Part shown: piece after piece, positions 35,121 to 44,121 of the stretch
Layout of the letters: the number at the start of each line of letters is the position of its first letter
How positions within the stretch are numbered: the stretch's first letter is position 1
Source of the DNA: Enterobacter sp. R4-368
Lineage (GTDB): Bacteria; Pseudomonadota; Gammaproteobacteria; Enterobacterales; Enterobacteriaceae
Assembly: GCF_000410515.1 (NCBI RefSeq)
Contig: NC_021500.1
Coordinates: 4,836,001-4,900,000 of the forward strand
Reading direction: 5' to 3'
DNA length: 64,000 bases
Translations under genes and position numbers: made by a program
The notes under the pieces: generated by a model
Seen by the model: only the letters and a program-made list of their open reading frames with translations
Told to the model about the DNA's origin: nothing
Databases searched by the model: none

Positions 35121-35149
35121 ACTATAGGGAGTTGTACTGAAACGGTCAA
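35121..35149 (-). promoter_or_regulatory. tRNA-Ser promoter
   Basis: On minus, TTGACC (35149-35144), a 17-bp spacer and TATAGT (35126-35121) are followed by a GC-rich discriminator, AGCGCCCCG. This is the typical stringently controlled stable-RNA promoter; the start is about 35 nt before the mature tRNA. Confidence 0.88.
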
Positions 35150-35545
35150 GCAAGATTTTAAGCTTTCATGACTGTTCGCTTAAGGTGTGAGCAATGCGAA
35201 GATTTACCGCAAAATACGCAAGCTTACCGGCCCATAAAGCAAAGCGAGCAGGCACTGATGTCGCCAGGCATTACTCGTGAGTAAGCCCTGTGGATGCGTA
35301 CTCAATTCTCACGATCATAAGACGCACTGTTTTTTGATGAACAGGATCGATTTCATCACGCATCCGGCGAAATAGGGATGTTCGAGGCCGGGGAAGCCGC
35401 CTTTATTGCGGCATCCATGCGGGACTGGATGCAGAGTATGACAAGGGCATGATGTCGCGTTTATATCTGATCTAAGAGGCGAATCAATGGGACTGCTGCT
35501 TACTTGAAATCCTTTTGCAGGATATTTTTCAGAGAATATGGCTAT
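35150..35545. other. Intergenic, no gene seen
   Basis: 396 bp upstream of the tRNA promoter. Short open stretches are present (one near 35385-35452 reads FEAGEAAFIAASMRDWMQSM) but none has a start signal or recognisable family. It may be eroded coding DNA. Confidence 0.35.
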
Positions 35546-35568
35546 AAAAAAAGCCCCGTCAGGGGCTT
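35546..35568 (-). terminator. Terminator of a degraded outer-membrane protein gene
   Basis: On minus, AAGCCCC pairs with GGGGCTT (35568-35562 with 35557-35551) around TGAC, followed by a run of T. It sits 33 bp beyond the stop of the barrel relic. Confidence 0.85.
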
Positions 35569-35601
35569 CGTGTCTGTAAAGACTATATACGCAGCGCTGA
35601 T

Positions 35602-35790
35602 TTAGAAACGATATTGCAGACCAGCGTTAATGGTATAGTTTTTGTTGGAAACCAATCACTGAATTTGAGCAGGGCGTTAATTTCAACGTCATTAATATAA
35701 TACTGAACTGCGATGCCAGGGTACGGCAGGCCAGATTACGAATACCCGATATCCGGGCGGTGGGGGCAGGGATACGCGTATTGCCGCCGT
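35602..35790 (-). pseudogene. C-terminal relic of an outer-membrane beta-barrel (porin-like)
   Basis: The minus strand encodes, in shifting frames, pieces of a barrel C-terminus: RIPAPTARISGIRN, then GIAVQYYINDVEINALLKFS, then NKNYTINAGLQYRF followed by a stop at 35602-35604. The alternating pattern and the terminal phenylalanine are typical of outer-membrane proteins recognised by the BAM complex. At least two frame changes and a missing N-terminus make it a pseudogene. Family cannot be fixed; sugar or oligogalacturonate porins are possible. Its terminator survives downstream. Confidence 0.6.
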
Positions 35791-35796
35791 TGGTGT

Positions 35797-36576
35797 TCAA
35801 TCTTTCTGCGGGTCCAGATATTTCAGCAGGCGTGTCATTTTGCTTGCTGCAGGGATGTAACCGGGTTTGCTTGCGTCAATCCAGCTTTCATCAGCTTCTG
35901 GATGAGGGCCGGTAAGCACAACCTTACCTTTTCCAAAGGTGTAGGCCGCCATTGCAACGTCGCCATTCAGGTAATAAGCGATGGGGGTATAGCCGGGGCT
36001 TTCAGCGCTGTTACTCAGATAGGGGCCATCCTGATAGTAAAACGATTCCTCTTTGCCTCCCCATTTAACGGAAAGCGTGTAGTCTCTTTCGTCATTAGCC
36101 TCTGCACCCGGCCTGCCAGCTTCTGAATCAAGGGGGGCATTGATAAGCCCTATCCAGTCTTTGTCAGCAAGATAAGCGCCCATACATATCCCAAGATACC
36201 CCTTACCGGAACGGACAAAATCCCGGATCGCGTCAGCGCCCTCATCACCTATCGCATCGTAAGCCGCAGGGATGTCCTGTCCGCCACCGGGCTGAATATA
36301 CAAATCAAAACCCTTCAGGTTCTGGCGGTTCAACGTGAGCTTTTCGTTCTCACCCATATAGCTGATGGAGAGTTTCAGGTCGGTATTAAGGAGCGATTTT
36401 ACAACCATTTCCGAGCAGCCCTCGCAACCCGCTTCCCCCCGGTAAACCGCGATCTTTACAGGTTTGCTGTCTGCAGAGTGAGCTGAAGGTGTATATCCTG
36501 TCATGAAGAGAGTCAGCGCAGCGGTAAATATAAAAATGTTCAGGTGACGTCTGGAAAGGAGCGCTTCAGATTTCAT
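35797..36576 (-). CDS. Exported BPL_N-domain protein (glutamine-amidotransferase-like)
   Basis: 259 residues from the ATG at 36576. A signal sequence or N-terminal anchor covers about residues 5-33 (IFIFTAALTLFMTGY, cleavage near SAHSA). The rest matches the biotin-protein-ligase N-terminal (BPL_N) domain, a class I amidotransferase/DJ-1-like fold: VAVYRGEAGCEGCSE near the start, IQPGGGQD, and the nucleophile elbow GYLGICMGAYLA with Cys131. The C-terminal GPHPEADESW also fits. Exported BPL_N proteins have no assigned function. It may have displaced most of the barrel gene that ends just downstream. The open frame continues 74 codons upstream without support. Confidence 0.78.
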   Translation of the reverse strand: MKSEALLSRRHLNIFIFTAALTLFMTGYTPSAHSADSKPVKIAVYRGEAGCEGCSEMVVKSLLNTDLKLSISYMGENEKLTLNRQNLKGFDLYIQPGGGQDIPAAYDAIGDEGADAIRDFVRSGKGYLGICMGAYLADKDWIGLINAPLDSEAGRPGAEANDERDYTLSVKWGGKEESFYYQDGPYLSNSAESPGYTPIAYYLNGDVAMAAYTFGKGKVVLTGPHPEADESWIDASKPGYIPAASKMTRLLKYLDPQKD

Positions 36577-37050
36577 TAAACATTCCTGAGTTTTTAAATG
36601 CCAATAGGGCTGTTTACGGGAAGGGAAAAACGGCAAATTAGCGCGTGCTCTCTGATTGACACGCAACCAGAAGGCGTTAAAAGCGCGTTGCCAGGCCTGA
36701 AACATGATTAATCCTGTCGTGTCATTTTCGCCATTACCCCAGACGTCAGCCTTTCGCTCACCACTTTCCTGCGGCAGGGCTGGAGTAAAAACGGACATCG
36801 TTTAGCCACCATGGGATACATCCACTTTATCCGTTTAATTCTCAACGTTTCTATAACCGCTCGCAGAGCGGGCGACACATTGCAATGCGGGTAGTAGAGA
36901 AGGCGCCGGGGATATGCCTGAAAACCGCGTGGTTGTTTATCGCGCATGGCAGACAAGGTTGCGTTATTGACAGGCTGGTTTGTGCCATTCATGACTGCCT
37001 TAATAAGGAGGAAAGCGCCGGTGACGATCCCCCTGTTCAAGAAGGGCAAA
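36577..37050. other. Intergenic, no convincing gene
   Basis: 474 bp. Open stretches on minus and plus overlap the ends of both flanking genes but lack starts and known domains. I see no repeats or strong promoter. Confidence 0.4.
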
Positions 37051-37584
37051 CTAGCTTTGTTGACAGAAGCGCAGCCGGTTGCCAAACGGGTCGTGGACTT
37101 CCATAACGTCTCCCCAGTCTTGCTTCACGATTTCCGGGCGGCCGTATCCATATTGTTTGCTGTGGAGTTCATTTCTGAGCAACGCAATATTATTCAAAGG
37201 GATAAATATCGTTGCGCCCGGGCTGGCGTCACCGTGATGTTCAGAAAGATGTAATTGCAACCCTTCTCGGGCAATGCCCATATACAGCGGTAAGCCAGGC
37301 TCGAACCGGTGTTCAAACTCAACGCTGAATGACAGAAATTCAAGATAGAACTCCTGTGCTTTGCGGACATCAAAAATTCGCAGGATAGGGATGGGTTTGC
37401 TGAATTGGATTTGAGACTGTGGGATCTGCGGGGGCAACGTTGCTGCCGCTGTGTTCCAGTCTCTGAAGCCTAACTGGTGTGCAACCGTTTCGAGCGCGGT
37501 GGAATAAGAAAGCTTATGTTCACGCAACTCAAGAGAGGCTTTTAACTTTGCCGCCATTTGTTTGGCTTGCTCGATGGAAAACAT
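37051..37584 (-). CDS. VOC/glyoxalase-superfamily protein
   Basis: 177 residues. The N-terminal third (about 1-55, MFSIEQAKQMAAKLKASLELREHKLSYSTALETVAHQLGFRDWNT in pattern) is the small helical domain found before some glyoxalase-like proteins. Residues about 64-175 form a VOC fold: PILRIFDVRKAQEFYLEFLSF, LQLHLSEHHGD with a candidate His ligand, and a C-terminal EVHDPFGNRLRF with a Glu ligand. Members include bleomycin-binding and fosfomycin-modifying enzymes, but this type is uncharacterised. AGGAGA precedes the ATG. Confidence 0.85.
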   Translation of the reverse strand: MFSIEQAKQMAAKLKASLELREHKLSYSTALETVAHQLGFRDWNTAAATLPPQIPQSQIQFSKPIPILRIFDVRKAQEFYLEFLSFSVEFEHRFEPGLPLYMGIAREGLQLHLSEHHGDASPGATIFIPLNNIALLRNELHSKQYGYGRPEIVKQDWGDVMEVHDPFGNRLRFCQQS

Positions 37585-37858
37585 ATTTTCTCCTGCTGTC
37601 AGGAAATGGTGGTGCTCGCATTACCACGTCCCGACCATCAAGAGTTTTAAAATTAATGAGGTTGAGAACTTACATGCTTTCACCTTTTCCTTTCAGGAAG
37701 CGAGCGGCGGGCAGCACGAGCCCTGAATGAGAATACCCAGGCTCGCGAAACGCCACAAGTTTTCAGGTTCGCATGAAGAGGGGGACTACCAATTCAGGTA
37801 GTTAGGGTGAATGGATGACTGTATTCGAGACGTTCTGCTCATAATCCTTCAATACAAT

Positions 37859-38086
37859 TCACAATGCTCTATTTTTATAGGCTAACCATTCTACCCAGAT
37901 ATTTTCTGCATCGAGATCGGAATAGCCCCGGCTTGCAAGCATGTCATGGGCAATGTCCGTTGGTAAGTTAATAGCGGTAGCATTATCCCGTATCGACTCA
38001 ACCTCATACCGGCTCAATTCGCGTCCGGTTTCTTTTTCCTGTGCTTCAAGCAATGCCACAAGAGAAGGGATGAATACAATTGTCAT
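37859..38086 (-). CDS. Small conserved-looking hypothetical protein
   Basis: 75 residues, acidic, no signal or membrane segment. The sequence (LLEAQEKETGRELSRYEVESIRDNA, then LASRGYSDLDAENIWVEWL) is well-formed coding text and resembles small cytoplasmic proteins seen in enterobacteria. Function unknown. It stands alone, with 272 bp to the VOC gene; GGAG lies a little far upstream. Confidence 0.6.
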   Translation of the reverse strand: MTIVFIPSLVALLEAQEKETGRELSRYEVESIRDNATAINLPTDIAHDMLASRGYSDLDAENIWVEWLAYKNRAL

Positions 38087-38415
38087 GGGTGGTCATACTC
38101 CGTGATTTGCTGAATTAATTATCCTTACATGTATTGTCTCTCAGAGCACTTTCTTTATAACAACTGTATGAATGTTATCGCAGCATGAGTGAGAGGTGCT
38201 AACGTCCGCTTCGTGCCGTGAGTTCAACGGATATCGCAAGTATATCGATAGATTGATGAGCAGGGGTAAAAACGTTTTTCATTTGAACGGGGTTTACAGG
38301 CGATGGTGTGATAGGGGAAATGGCATTGCGAATAACTATATTTCAATAAATTATAAATTTTTTCTTTCTGATGGTCTATTATCTTTGGTGTTTCCCATCG
38401 TTTATCGTTATAACC
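38087..38415. other. AT-rich intergenic gap
   Basis: 329 bp without a supported gene; AT-rich particularly at 38330-38415. It would hold the promoter of the small gene at 38086. Confidence 0.35.
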
Positions 38416-38979
38416 TCACGCTTTTGTCGTCCATTCATTATTAAAAATTCTATAATGAAATTCATCGCTGGTCGAACCTTTGAAAAAGTCCGCATCTTTC
38501 AGCTCATTAATTTTCTTTAGTTTCAAAGATTCCACTAAACCAATTGAGGCCAGGTTACGAGAGTCAATCAATGCGTCGACATGAGATAAATGATAATGTT
38601 TAAATAAAAAATCTATTACCATCCGCACACACTGTTTTGCCACCCCGCGTTTCTGATACCTGCCAAACACATGATAAGCAATATATGCCCAGCTTTTTTC
38701 AATCATAATGGTCGACTGGACATATCCAAGGTACGCACCAGACTGACGATGTATAATGACCCAGTTTAGCCATATTTGGCTCTTATCCGGCGAGTAACGC
38801 TGAGATATTCTCTCATAACGTGTTGTCAACTCATCCATGCTTGCCGGTGGGTTGGCCGGTATAAATTTATAATCGTCAACAGAACATAATCCTGCATACA
38901 TTTCGTTAGCATGAGATTTATCTAAGGGTTCCAGGATATATAAATCCGACATCAAAGACTCAATTAATTTAGCACTCAC
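38416..38979 (-). CDS. GNAT-family N-acetyltransferase (RimJ/RimL type)
   Basis: 187 residues, clearly AT-rich compared with the backbone. The GNAT core shows IWLNWVIIHRQSGAYLGYVQ, the acetyl-CoA loop RYQKRGVAKQCVRMVIDFLF (about 113-132) and SRNLASIGLVESLKLKK typical of RimJ/RimL-like enzymes. These acetylate amines on small molecules, antibiotics or protein N-termini. The GTG at 38979 has AGGA upstream; an ATG at 38952 would remove nine residues. Same direction as the RidA and SRPBCC genes upstream. Confidence 0.85.
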   Translation of the reverse strand: MSAKLIESLMSDLYILEPLDKSHANEMYAGLCSVDDYKFIPANPPASMDELTTRYERISQRYSPDKSQIWLNWVIIHRQSGAYLGYVQSTIMIEKSWAYIAYHVFGRYQKRGVAKQCVRMVIDFLFKHYHLSHVDALIDSRNLASIGLVESLKLKKINELKDADFFKGSTSDEFHYRIFNNEWTTKA

Positions 38980-39012
38980 GGTGCAATCCTCATAAAATTT
39001 GATATGCGGAAG

Positions 39013-39396
39013 TTACCTTTTAGCCACAATCCGCATTTCCACAAGCGCATTTTCTGGAATGAATTCTGATACGCCAATGGCGGACCATGCCGGGTATGGC
39101 GCCTTTATATACTCATCTTTTACTTTCGAAAAAACGTCAATATGTTTTTTAAGATCAATATGAAAAGTGGTCATCTCAAGTATATGTTCATAGCCCAAAC
39201 CGGCGGCGTTTAAATAAACGCCAAGCTTATAAAACGCATCATGGAATTGTTCTTCAGGATGCTTACTTATCGGTTTGTCCTTGCGTGCGGCGGTAACACC
39301 TGAAAGGTACACTGTGCCATCAGCGTCGATGACGGGGGAGAAGTGCCAGTCATCGAAATAATGCTGAAATTGTTCAGGAACTATCGATTTTTTCAT
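39013..39396 (-). CDS. RidA/YjgF-family protein (first of two)
   Basis: 127 residues from ATG 39396. The YjgF/Rid fold is marked by VYLSGVTAARKDKP (near 24-38), FHDAFYKLGVYLNAAGLGYEHILEMTTFHID and the C-terminal PAWSAIGVSEFIPENALVEMRIVAKR. The catalytic Arg of true RidA (in the segment PARxxV) is replaced by Trp-Ser context (PAWSAIGV), so enamine deaminase activity is doubtful; it fits a Rid2-7 subgroup with unknown role. A TTG at 39408 is an inferior start. It lies 33 bp before the GNAT gene. Confidence 0.82.
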   Translation of the reverse strand: MKKSIVPEQFQHYFDDWHFSPVIDADGTVYLSGVTAARKDKPISKHPEEQFHDAFYKLGVYLNAAGLGYEHILEMTTFHIDLKKHIDVFSKVKDEYIKAPYPAWSAIGVSEFIPENALVEMRIVAKR

Positions 39397-39512
39397 AATT
39401 TTTCTCAAATTGATGACTTAATAAATGCCAGCATGTACCAAACCGTTATGCCCTGTGGCCATTCCGCCAGGATCATCATCCACCCGCCGACAAAACAGGA
39501 ATTCAGATGCCA

Positions 39513-39944
39513 TTACATTGAGCCTGTTTCGGCCAGGTATGTAGCCAATCCCGCCATGACTTCCGGGAAGTCCGAGCTGATCCCCTCTCCGAAAGTCTTA
39601 GCCTGGGGACCCTGGGTACTGATTGCATACGTCACGATACTCTCATCGGGGCCGGATGCCTCAATACGATGTTCAACGTTGACCCGTGTTTCATCCACCC
39701 AGGTCTCGTCAATGAAATATTTTTCTTCAGAAACATCAGTAAGCTGACTACGGACAACCTCTCCTTCAGGTAGCTCCATCGTGAACCATGTTCCCGTATG
39801 AAATGGCCCCTCGATAGTGATTGACTTTACGCCAGGGTTCCATCGTTTCCAGTTATCGGTGTCGACAAAGGCCTGCCATATTGCTTTCGGCTGGCTTTTT
39901 ACAGTGAGTGTATAGCGCTTGCTCCAGGCGTTGTTTTCATTCAT
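39513..39944 (-). CDS. SRPBCC (START-like/polyketide cyclase-like) protein
   Basis: 143 residues with the SRPBCC hydrophobic-cavity fold: AIWQAFVDTDNWKRWNPGVKS near the N-terminus (the usual WPxWxxxV-type opening), a central GTWFTMELPEGEVVRSQLTDV, and a long C-terminal helix. These proteins bind hydrophobic ligands or catalyse cyclisations; function here unknown. It heads the SRPBCC, RidA, GNAT series on minus with 116 bp to RidA. Confidence 0.8.
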   Translation of the reverse strand: MNENNAWSKRYTLTVKSQPKAIWQAFVDTDNWKRWNPGVKSITIEGPFHTGTWFTMELPEGEVVRSQLTDVSEEKYFIDETWVDETRVNVEHRIEASGPDESIVTYAISTQGPQAKTFGEGISSDFPEVMAGLATYLAETGSM

Positions 39945-41020
39945 AAAATTGCTCGTCAGATACAGTAAATGGGCATAGTGAATGTGTACTTATAATGGTG
40001 TAACGGCAAAAATGCCAAACCTCATTTTTCGTTCCGGGAGAGCCAGTCTCGTTCAGGCAGGCATCTCAACACATAATCACTCGCCAGCACACCAGTGAAA
40101 GGGCTGCTGGGATGTGACGCGGGTGGCGCTTTAAACGGTAATTTGAATGGCTAAAAGAATATAAAAGGGTCCGCTTCTCGCAGAGTAGCCTTTCAGCTCA
40201 CCGCCCCCCTTCGTCGGGAGTTAAACCTCACGGAATTTCTGACAACACATGGAATTGGTTGGGCTGGGATGTCGTTTCAGATTCGACCTGTGAGTTTTGC
40301 AGACCTTAAAACCCGGTGTAAGGCTATGAATCCACATACAGGGTAACAGCATGACCTGTATGACCTTTTGTTTCTCAATTGCTTGTTTTAAGGCTTCTGC
40401 CCATCAATGAAATACCGTCGTTCAAGCCTTGATTAAAAAAATTGCGTTGCCATGGTTTCAGATGTCCTGGTCCGAAAAGTGACGACGCCGGTGGAGTGCC
40501 TCGTGCACTATCGGCGGTTCACAGGTTCAATATCCTCTTACAAACGCAGCGACACCTGCTGCGTTACGGTTGTGGTGTGATTGCAGTGCACTTGGAGAGT
40601 TTATTACTCTCTGATGCTTTCGCTGTTTTGATTTTTAGATTCAACCATCCAAACAGAAAGATGTAGCGTTCGAAATATTGATATCTTTTAAATGAAATAA
40701 AATGATCGCCCATTGATGGTTTTGAGGTTCAGGTCTAAGAGGAACCGCATCTCATCTGGCTTTACAGTGGAATAATCACTCTAAATATAAAGTTTTATTT
40801 TGGATATGTATTGTTTCGTAATTTTAAATGCTGGTGTAAAACAAATAAAAAAATAACATTCCTTTAACGTGGTCTTTACAAGAGGCATCTTCCTGATAAA
40901 CTTAAATTGTTCAGCAAATGGATCATTATTAGTGGCAGGGAAAGCTAAATAAGTAAGATATAGCATCATCCTTGTTTGAAATAATATTAATGTGATACTA
41001 ATCCAGAATCAGGGTGAAGA
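39945..41020. other. Long gene-poor AT-rich gap
   Basis: 1076 bp without a supported gene. The left part is of mixed composition; 40670-41020 is markedly AT-rich and probably contains the promoter of the gene at 41021. Open stretches up to 74 codons (plus 40442-40666) have no ribosome site or family. Confidence 0.4.
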
Positions 41021-41977
41021 ATGTCTATTCAAGTTCTTATTCCAGATGATTACCAATTAGCTACGACTTCGCTTAACTTTCTGCAAAGCAATGATAAATA
41101 CTCCTGTGTTTCCGTTGGGGATTTGAGTAAAACTCCCCATATTGAAAACCAGCTTGCTACTGCACAGGCATTAATATTAATCAGAGAGCGAACGGTTATT
41201 GACGACGCTTTTTTAAGACGTACGCCTAATCTGAAACTGATCAGTCAAACTGGCAAGTTAGCCAGAAATGTCAATATTGATGCATGTACCCGGGCTGGTG
41301 TTGCCATAGTTGAAGGTATTGGTTCGCCTGTTGCACCTGCTGAATTAACATGGTTGTTAATTATGGCTTCCAGAAGAAAATTAATTTCGTCAGTGGACGC
41401 CATGAAAAAAGGGTTGTGGCAGACAGAAATGGGTTCTGCGGTAAATAATCAACTTATTGGAATACTGGGATACGGGAAAATAGGCAAGAAGATTGCAAAT
41501 TATGCTCAGGCATTCGGGATGCGGGTTCAAATATGGGGGAGTGAGCGCGCGCAAGAAGAAGCTCGTGCCGTTGGATTGCATGTGCCGGAAAACCGAGAGC
41601 AGTTTTTTTCCACTTCTGACATCATCACAGTACATCAACGCCTGGTGGCGCAAACGCAAGGAAATATTACCCTCAGTGATCTTTCTAAAATGAAAGAGGA
41701 TGCTTTATTTGTGAACACAAGTCGTGCTGAGCTTGTTTCAGACGGTGCGCTTTATGAGGCTTTGCGGCAAGGTCGTCCCGGATATGCGGCTCTGGATGTC
41801 TACGAGCAAGAACCTGTCTATGATACCGATAACCCTTTCTTACACATGCCGAACGTTCTGTGTACACCCCATCTGGGTTATGTAGAAAAAGCTGGGTATG
41901 AATTATATTTCAAAGCAGCCTTTGAGAATGTGGTTCGTTTCTTTGAAGGTGATACTACACACGTTATAAATCTCTGA
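41021..41977 (+). CDS. D-2-hydroxyacid dehydrogenase family protein
   Basis: 318 residues, the D-isomer-specific 2-hydroxyacid dehydrogenase fold. The NAD-binding motif GILGYGKIGKKIA is at about residues 147-159, followed by the catalytic Arg in VNTSRAELV, Glu in DVYEQEP and His in CTPHLGYVEKAGYE. These enzymes reduce 2-oxo acids or oxidise D-2-hydroxy acids with NAD(P). The N-terminal ligand domain is typical of the phosphoglycerate dehydrogenase/glyoxylate reductase group, but substrate is unknown. The gene is AT-rich and alone; an LysR relic lies 150 bp downstream. Confidence 0.88.
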   Translation: MSIQVLIPDDYQLATTSLNFLQSNDKYSCVSVGDLSKTPHIENQLATAQALILIRERTVIDDAFLRRTPNLKLISQTGKLARNVNIDACTRAGVAIVEGIGSPVAPAELTWLLIMASRRKLISSVDAMKKGLWQTEMGSAVNNQLIGILGYGKIGKKIANYAQAFGMRVQIWGSERAQEEARAVGLHVPENREQFFSTSDIITVHQRLVAQTQGNITLSDLSKMKEDALFVNTSRAELVSDGALYEALRQGRPGYAALDVYEQEPVYDTDNPFLHMPNVLCTPHLGYVEKAGYELYFKAAFENVVRFFEGDTTHVINL

Positions 41978-42126
41978 CTTAAAAAATAAAGGAAATAATA
42001 AGCGCATGTCAGCCCAACTACAGAGCAGGATCGTCTGGCGGGGTAGGGGCAGTCCAGCACGGTGCGGATCTGTGTTGCTGGTCGAGCATGACTGGCCATT
42101 AGGTCTGAGAAAACAGTAGCTTACTC

Positions 42127-42370
42127 ATGTTCGGTTGTGATGATTTCGAAATAATTCGTCAGGCGGCGATTGAAGGGCTGGGGATCGCGTTTCTGTTGGC
42201 GGATAGCTGGGGATGACATTAACAGTGGCTCGTTGGCACTCCTCTTGCCGGGAATATTCACGCAACTATATGTATTTGCAGAAATATATGCGCTACGTAC
42301 GTTACGTCATCCGCTTACAGCGGCACGGTATTTCTCGACGCATTGGGTGAATTCATCGGACATCCTGCAA
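42127..42370 (+). pseudogene. LysR effector-domain relic 1
   Basis: Two pieces in different frames read as the C-terminal part of a LysR regulator: FGCDDFEIIRQAAIEGLGIAF from 42127 to a stop at 42213, then DDINSGSLALLLPG and YALRTLRHPLTAARYF in another frame. The DNA-binding domain is gone. It may have been the regulator of the dehydrogenase gene upstream or of a lost neighbour. Confidence 0.6.
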
Positions 42371-42611
42371 AATGGTCAACACTTCGCTGTCAGCTCTGAC
42401 GACTTAAGCAATCTTGCCACTTTTATATTGTGCGAGCTTCCGCTCCTCGCTCAGGGCTGCCTGTCAGGTCCGTTGCATTACCGGCGCTGCATCAACCCTT
42501 CGCCCTGCGTTCTGCACAAGGAAAAGACTGACCCTCACTGCGCAAAAAGCGACCAGTAGAGTTACAGGGATGCTGGCCGGGAGCAGCCTGGTCAGCACAT
42601 GCCATAAACCT

Positions 42612-42734
42612 GGCGAGTCGGGTGGTTCTCTATTACGAGCGCTGTCCGTACCGGTCAACGTGCTGTACCCGCATCAACGCTTTCTTTCCCGCGCGGTGCG
42701 CGCATTTGCAGACTGGATAACCGACATCATCTGG
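42612..42734 (+). pseudogene. LysR C-terminus relic 2
   Basis: An in-frame stretch reads SVPVNVLYPHQRFLSRAVRA, then FADWI, the classic end of a LysR effector domain. It has no N-terminus. Together with the relic at 42127 it shows that at least one, perhaps two, regulators decayed between the dehydrogenase and SDR genes. Confidence 0.55.
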
Positions 42735-42784
42735 TATTGCCGTTACTTTGAACGGCCATCCTGGGATGGCCGTCGTATGAAGGC

Positions 42785-43516
42785 TTAAACCTGCGTCATG
42801 CCGCCATCAACGCAAATCTCAGCACCTGCTATATAGCAACTCTCGTCACTGGCGAGGAAAAATGCAGCGTTGGCTACCTCTTCAGGCTGGCCCATTCTGC
42901 CAAGTGGTATTGCGCTGGTTAAGCCTTTACGCACCTCATCAGAGGTTGCGGCCATCATGTCAGTGTCTATCGGTCCGGGTGCAACAACGTTAACGCGGAT
43001 ACCGCGCGCGGCAAGTTCGCGTGTCCAGGTGCGGGCAAAAGAGCGCAGTGCGGCTTTGCTGGCCGAGTAAACGCCGTATCCATGTGTGCCGAGAACATCA
43101 GCAATTGAACCGATGAGAACGACACTGCTGCCGGGTTTCAACAAAGGCAATGCTGCCTGCAGGGCAAAAACGGGGGAGCGAACATTCAGGCCAAACGTCT
43201 GGTCAAAATGCTCTTCACTTACCTCTTCAAGCGGGGCGTATTCCGACATTCCGGCATTGATGATCAGGATATCTATCTGACCTGATTTTTCTGCAATGGT
43301 CTGCATGATACGGCTCAGTTCGTTCTTCTGACTGACATCGGCCTGCAGCGGCATCGCGGTCCCTGATATTTTGCTTTTGGCTGTCTCAAGCTCTTCTGCC
43401 CGGCGTGAAGTGAACCAGGTAACAGCCCCCTCGGTGGCTAAACGCTGGCTGATCGCCAGCCCAATCCCTTTTGCACCACCAAGCACCACAGCGACTTTTT
43501 TCTCTATCTTACCCAT
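42785..43516 (-). CDS. SDR-family oxidoreductase, divergent from an HxlR gene
   Basis: 243 residues. The cofactor loop is GGAKGIGLA (about 13-21) instead of the usual TGxxxGIG, followed by TSRRAEEL, INAGMSE near 88 and YSASK near 149, then PGPIDTDM. The C-terminal GRMGQPEEVANAAFFLASDESCYIAGAEICVDGGMTQ is the standard SDR closure, so the enzyme should be active. NADP preference is likely from the Arg pair. GGAG precedes the ATG. 101 bp separate it from the divergent HxlR gene, its probable regulator. Confidence 0.88.
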   Translation of the reverse strand: MGKIEKKVAVVLGGAKGIGLAISQRLATEGAVTWFTSRRAEELETAKSKISGTAMPLQADVSQKNELSRIMQTIAEKSGQIDILIINAGMSEYAPLEEVSEEHFDQTFGLNVRSPVFALQAALPLLKPGSSVVLIGSIADVLGTHGYGVYSASKAALRSFARTWTRELAARGIRVNVVAPGPIDTDMMAATSDEVRKGLTSAIPLGRMGQPEEVANAAFFLASDESCYIAGAEICVDGGMTQV

Positions 43517-43617
43517 CTGATTTCTCCGGTTGAGGTCTCGAAAACAGATGATATAAATTCTATACTTAATATCAATTACGCACTTTCGCTATACCAACTA
43601 TAAGTGACTATACCGCC

Positions 43618-44019
43618 ATGCCAGAAAACCACGATAATTGCCTGATAGAACAACGAAATACCCGCCTGGTGTTAGAACATATCACCAATAAATGGTCGAT
43701 ATTAATTCTGACGGTGCTGTGTACGGAACCTTGCCGGTTCAATGAACTTCGCCGACGGCTGGACGGAATTACCCACAAAGCGCTGGCCGATGCGCTGAAA
43801 CGGCTGGAGCGAAACGGTTTAATTGATCGTCACGTTCTCTCCACGCATCCGGTGAGTGTGGAATACACCATTACGCCGCTGGCGCAGTCACTGCAGCAGC
43901 CTTTTATTGCGCTGGCGAACTGGGCGCAGGAGTTTGGTCCGGCCATTGCACTGGCGCAGGCTGAATACGATCGAACGCATGCGGAGGAAAATAAATACGA
44001 CAGGCGGGTTGAGGCCTGA
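43618..44019 (+). CDS. HxlR-family transcriptional regulator
   Basis: 133 residues, a winged-helix HxlR protein: LEHITNKWSILILTVLCTEPCRFNELRRRLDGITHKALADALKRLERNGLI (about 21-72) is the diagnostic run. Cys9, near the N-terminus (NCLIEQRN), and Cys40 could be redox-sensing, as in other HxlR/DUF24 proteins such as YodB and HypR. The regulators typically repress a divergent oxidoreductase gene until quinones, aldehydes or disulfide stress appear. It is divergent from the SDR gene at 43516, consistent with that logic. Confidence 0.9.
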   Translation: MPENHDNCLIEQRNTRLVLEHITNKWSILILTVLCTEPCRFNELRRRLDGITHKALADALKRLERNGLIDRHVLSTHPVSVEYTITPLAQSLQQPFIALANWAQEFGPAIALAQAEYDRTHAEENKYDRRVEA

Positions 44020-44121
44020 AAATGCCCCCGGCTCTCTGAATAACGCCAACAGGCTAACTCCGGATGTGTATTCCCGGGGCCGGGGTAAACCTGGAAAAGA
44101 TACAGGCTGGTTTGTCGGTTA

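Noticed and set aside
34868..35149. Open frames across the tRNA-Ser gene
   Set aside because: They overlap a well-formed tRNA with its promoter and terminator.
40442..40666. 74-codon plus-strand ORF in the long gap before 41021
   Set aside because: No ribosome site, unusual composition, no recognisable relative.
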